DNA of 64,000 nt, from IMG/VR virus record IMGVR_UViG_3300027759_000046, positions 1 through 64,000 of that record; one strand, 5' to 3'. Under the pieces are notes generated by a model, which saw only the letters and a program-made list of their open reading frames with translations, ran no database searches and was not told the origin of the DNA. Source of the DNA: a virus. A program made the translations under genes and the position numbers. Below, in pieces: positions 62,652-64,000 of this stretch. Position 1 is the first letter of the stretch; each line of letters starts with the position of its first letter.

Positions 62652-62660
62652 TTATTTATT
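62652..62660 (-). promoter_or_regulatory. Late promoter-like box AATAAATAA
   Basis: The minus strand reads CTAATAAATAACC, 47 bases before the ATG at 62604 and just past the terminator of the major capsid gene. Confidence 0.6.
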
Positions 62661-62674
62661 AGTGAAAGTCGGCT

Positions 62675-62708
62675 AAAAAAGAAAAGGCTCCCTTTTGAGG
62701 AGCCTTTT
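62675..62708 (-). terminator. Rho-independent terminator after the major capsid gene
   Basis: AAAAGGCTCC pairs with GGAGCCTTTT around a 7-base loop. On the minus strand it is followed by TTTTCTTTTTT, so it terminates the capsid transcript. Confidence 0.85.
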
Positions 62709-62730
62709 ACTATGAATAATCTAGTTAAGA

Positions 62731-64000
62731 TTAAGCTGCGTATCCAGTTGAAGGAGCAACAGAACCAGTCAATACTCCTAGGCCAGTTACTTCCATAGTG
62801 ATGTATTGTGTTTCTGGGTGCCATCCAGCTTCCGTGATAGCATAACGAGATTTCATACCAATTTTCGGAGAGAAAGTACCCTCTGCAATTGTTTGAAGAC
62901 TCTCAGCCATGATATATGGAAGGAATTTAACACCTGGCTCTTCGTCAGCGCCTTTACGTCCGATGTGGATGCGGTTGTCGCTGAATTTCAAGTTAGGATC
63001 TACGTATACAGTTAAACCGTGTACTTTACCAGCTGGGTAAAGTTGACCAGGTCCTGAAGGAAGATCGTTATTGAATGGAGCAAAAGAGTAACCAGCAACG
63101 TCAGCAAGAGCTGAAGCTACACGGCCGTTAGTAACGATGTATGTACCAGCACCGAAACGACCTCTGTGATAAATCAAGTTAGCCATTTCAAGGATTTTAG
63201 TAACAACACGACGTTGTAGAGTTGAGATGTTTTCGAAACCTGAACCGATCGTAAGATCTAAGTTAACGATTCCAGCGCCTTCAACTGCTTCTAACGTAGT
63301 TTTATGAGTTTTACCTAAGTTAAATACTCTGTCAACTAATTTTTTGTTGATACCTTGTGCAAGTTCATTAACTGCTACGTTCTCTAACATAGAGATTACG
63401 TCGAAATTCCAAACTCGGTTAAGATCTTGGATTTGCTCAACAGTTGCAGAGATTGCTACTTGGTCTCCTTTTGCCTCAATGAATTTCGTAAACATACGAA
63501 GACCCATTTGACGGAATTTAGAAGCTTCAGCAACTTCACGAGTCATACCGTCGTAGTTAACTTGAGAACCAGTAGAACCTAAGAAAGGACCATCGAAATC
63601 AACGTCAGCTTCAGTTGTAGTTGAAGTGAAACCTGAAATGTGGTTTTCTAAAGCAGATACTAGAGCTGCAGTTTGAGTAGTCAAAGACTTAGTGTAAGCG
63701 TGAGAAGCACCATTAACTGTAATAGTTGTGAAAGTTTCACCGTTAGTTACGAAATCATTGATTGTCTTAGTCTCATCGCCAGTTGTGTTAACTACTTTAA
63801 ACATAGCTACTCCATCAATACGTGAGAATCCGATGAATGATAAGTTCAATACGTCTCCACCACCTAAATCGATCTTAGAAGTATCACCAGCTACGAAAGA
63901 AGCTAGAGTACCTGTAGAAAGAGTAGTAGTTTTAACGAAACCGTTGATTTTGATTACGAAAGGCTCGTATTGTTTGTCAACGTTACCACCTTGGTATACG
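62731..64000 (-). CDS. 23: Major capsid protein (gp23-like), N-terminus cut by the right edge
   Basis: The minus-strand frame stays open to the right edge; 423 codons are visible. A TTG at 63849 is internal, because in-frame coding (VYQGGNVDKQYEPFVIKING) continues to the edge. The protein resembles T4 gp23: FNNDLPSGPGQLYPAGKVHG, then HIGRKGADEEPGVKFLPYIM and IGMKSRYAITEAGWHPETQY match the T4 C-terminal region, ending in GLGVLTGSVAPS. It forms the capsid lattice and is probably the client of the phage chaperonin. The gp21-type cleavage site would lie in the missing N-terminus. A strong terminator follows. Confidence 0.85.
   Translation of the reverse strand, partial: VYQGGNVDKQYEPFVIKINGFVKTTTLSTGTLASFVAGDTSKIDLGGGDVLNLSFIGFSRIDGVAMFKVVNTTGDETKTINDFVTNGETFTTITVNGASHAYTKSLTTQTAALVSALENHISGFTSTTTEADVDFDGPFLGSTGSQVNYDGMTREVAEASKFRQMGLRMFTKFIEAKGDQVAISATVEQIQDLNRVWNFDVISMLENVAVNELAQGINKKLVDRVFNLGKTHKTTLEAVEGAGIVNLDLTIGSGFENISTLQRRVVTKILEMANLIYHRGRFGAGTYIVTNGRVASALADVAGYSFAPFNNDLPSGPGQLYPAGKVHGLTVYVDPNLKFSDNRIHIGRKGADEEPGVKFLPYIMAESLQTIAEGTFSPKIGMKSRYAITEAGWHPETQYITMEVTGLGVLTGSVAPSTGYAA

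Noticed and set aside
62731-63849. Capsid gene starting at the TTG at 63849
   Set aside because: The same frame stays open and coding-like up to the right edge, so the start is outside the window.
1-64000. tRNA genes
   Set aside because: No intergenic stretch showed a cloverleaf with a T-arm GTTCRA-type sequence; most gaps are too short.

Overview
The window is a segment of a large, AT-rich, T4-related tailed phage (contractile-tail myovirus). Recognisable T4 relatives are the tail sheath (gp18), tail tube (gp19), major capsid protein (gp23), late sigma factor (gp55), ssDNA-binding protein (gp32), RNase H, UvsX, helicase gp41, gp46/gp47, part of DNA polymerase gp43 and a gp42-type dCMP hydroxymethylase. 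The host is not shown directly. A Bacteroidota host is my inference, from a eukaryote-like NrdB, a histone H1 (Hc1)-like protein of the kind common in that phylum, and mostly weak Shine-Dalgarno sequences.

Layout. (1) 1-25.4 kb, mostly minus strand: very large fibre and baseplate-type proteins, a putative amidoligase, and one lone plus-strand gene at 5.4 kb. (2) 25.4-26.6 kb, minus: gp55-like late sigma factor and a RuvC-like resolvase. (3) 26.6-26.8 kb: divergent non-coding region with a possible structured RNA. (4) 26.8-43.7 kb, plus: exonuclease, GroEL, a 1,493-aa protein, an S1-domain protein, ribonucleotide reductase, virion-cargo-like proteins, an Hc1-like protein, gp32, RNase H, GroES and a HAD phosphatase. 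(5) 43.8-47.0 kb, minus: small holin-like protein and tail sheath. (6) 47.2-59.5 kb, plus: dUTPase, split polymerase, UvsX, gp41, gp47, a SET-like protein, gp46, dCMP hydroxymethylase and dCMP deaminase. (7) 59.5-64 kb, minus: tail tube, probable prohead/internal proteins and the major capsid protein, cut by the right edge. No gene-free stretch exceeds 300 bases.

How it works together. A repeated box (A/G)ATAAATAA lies upstream of most structural transcription units on both strands. Its core matches the T4 late promoter TATAAATA, and the window encodes the matching sigma factor. Rho-independent terminators separate early-type from late-type units and sit between convergent genes. Nucleotide metabolism (NrdAB, dUTPase, dCMP deaminase, dCMP hydroxymethylase) suggests that the genome may carry modified cytosine. 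Several proteins carry a short sequence resembling the T4 capsid-targeting and gp21-cleavage signal, so a zinc-peptidase-like protein, a HAD phosphatase and a basic repeat protein may be packaged in the virion.

The most unusual points are the phage GroEL/GroES pair, the SET-like protein between gp47 and gp46, the S1-domain protein, the amidoligase with a beta-helix-like tail, the split polymerase with a separate exonuclease, and the structured RNA candidate at 26.64-26.76 kb.
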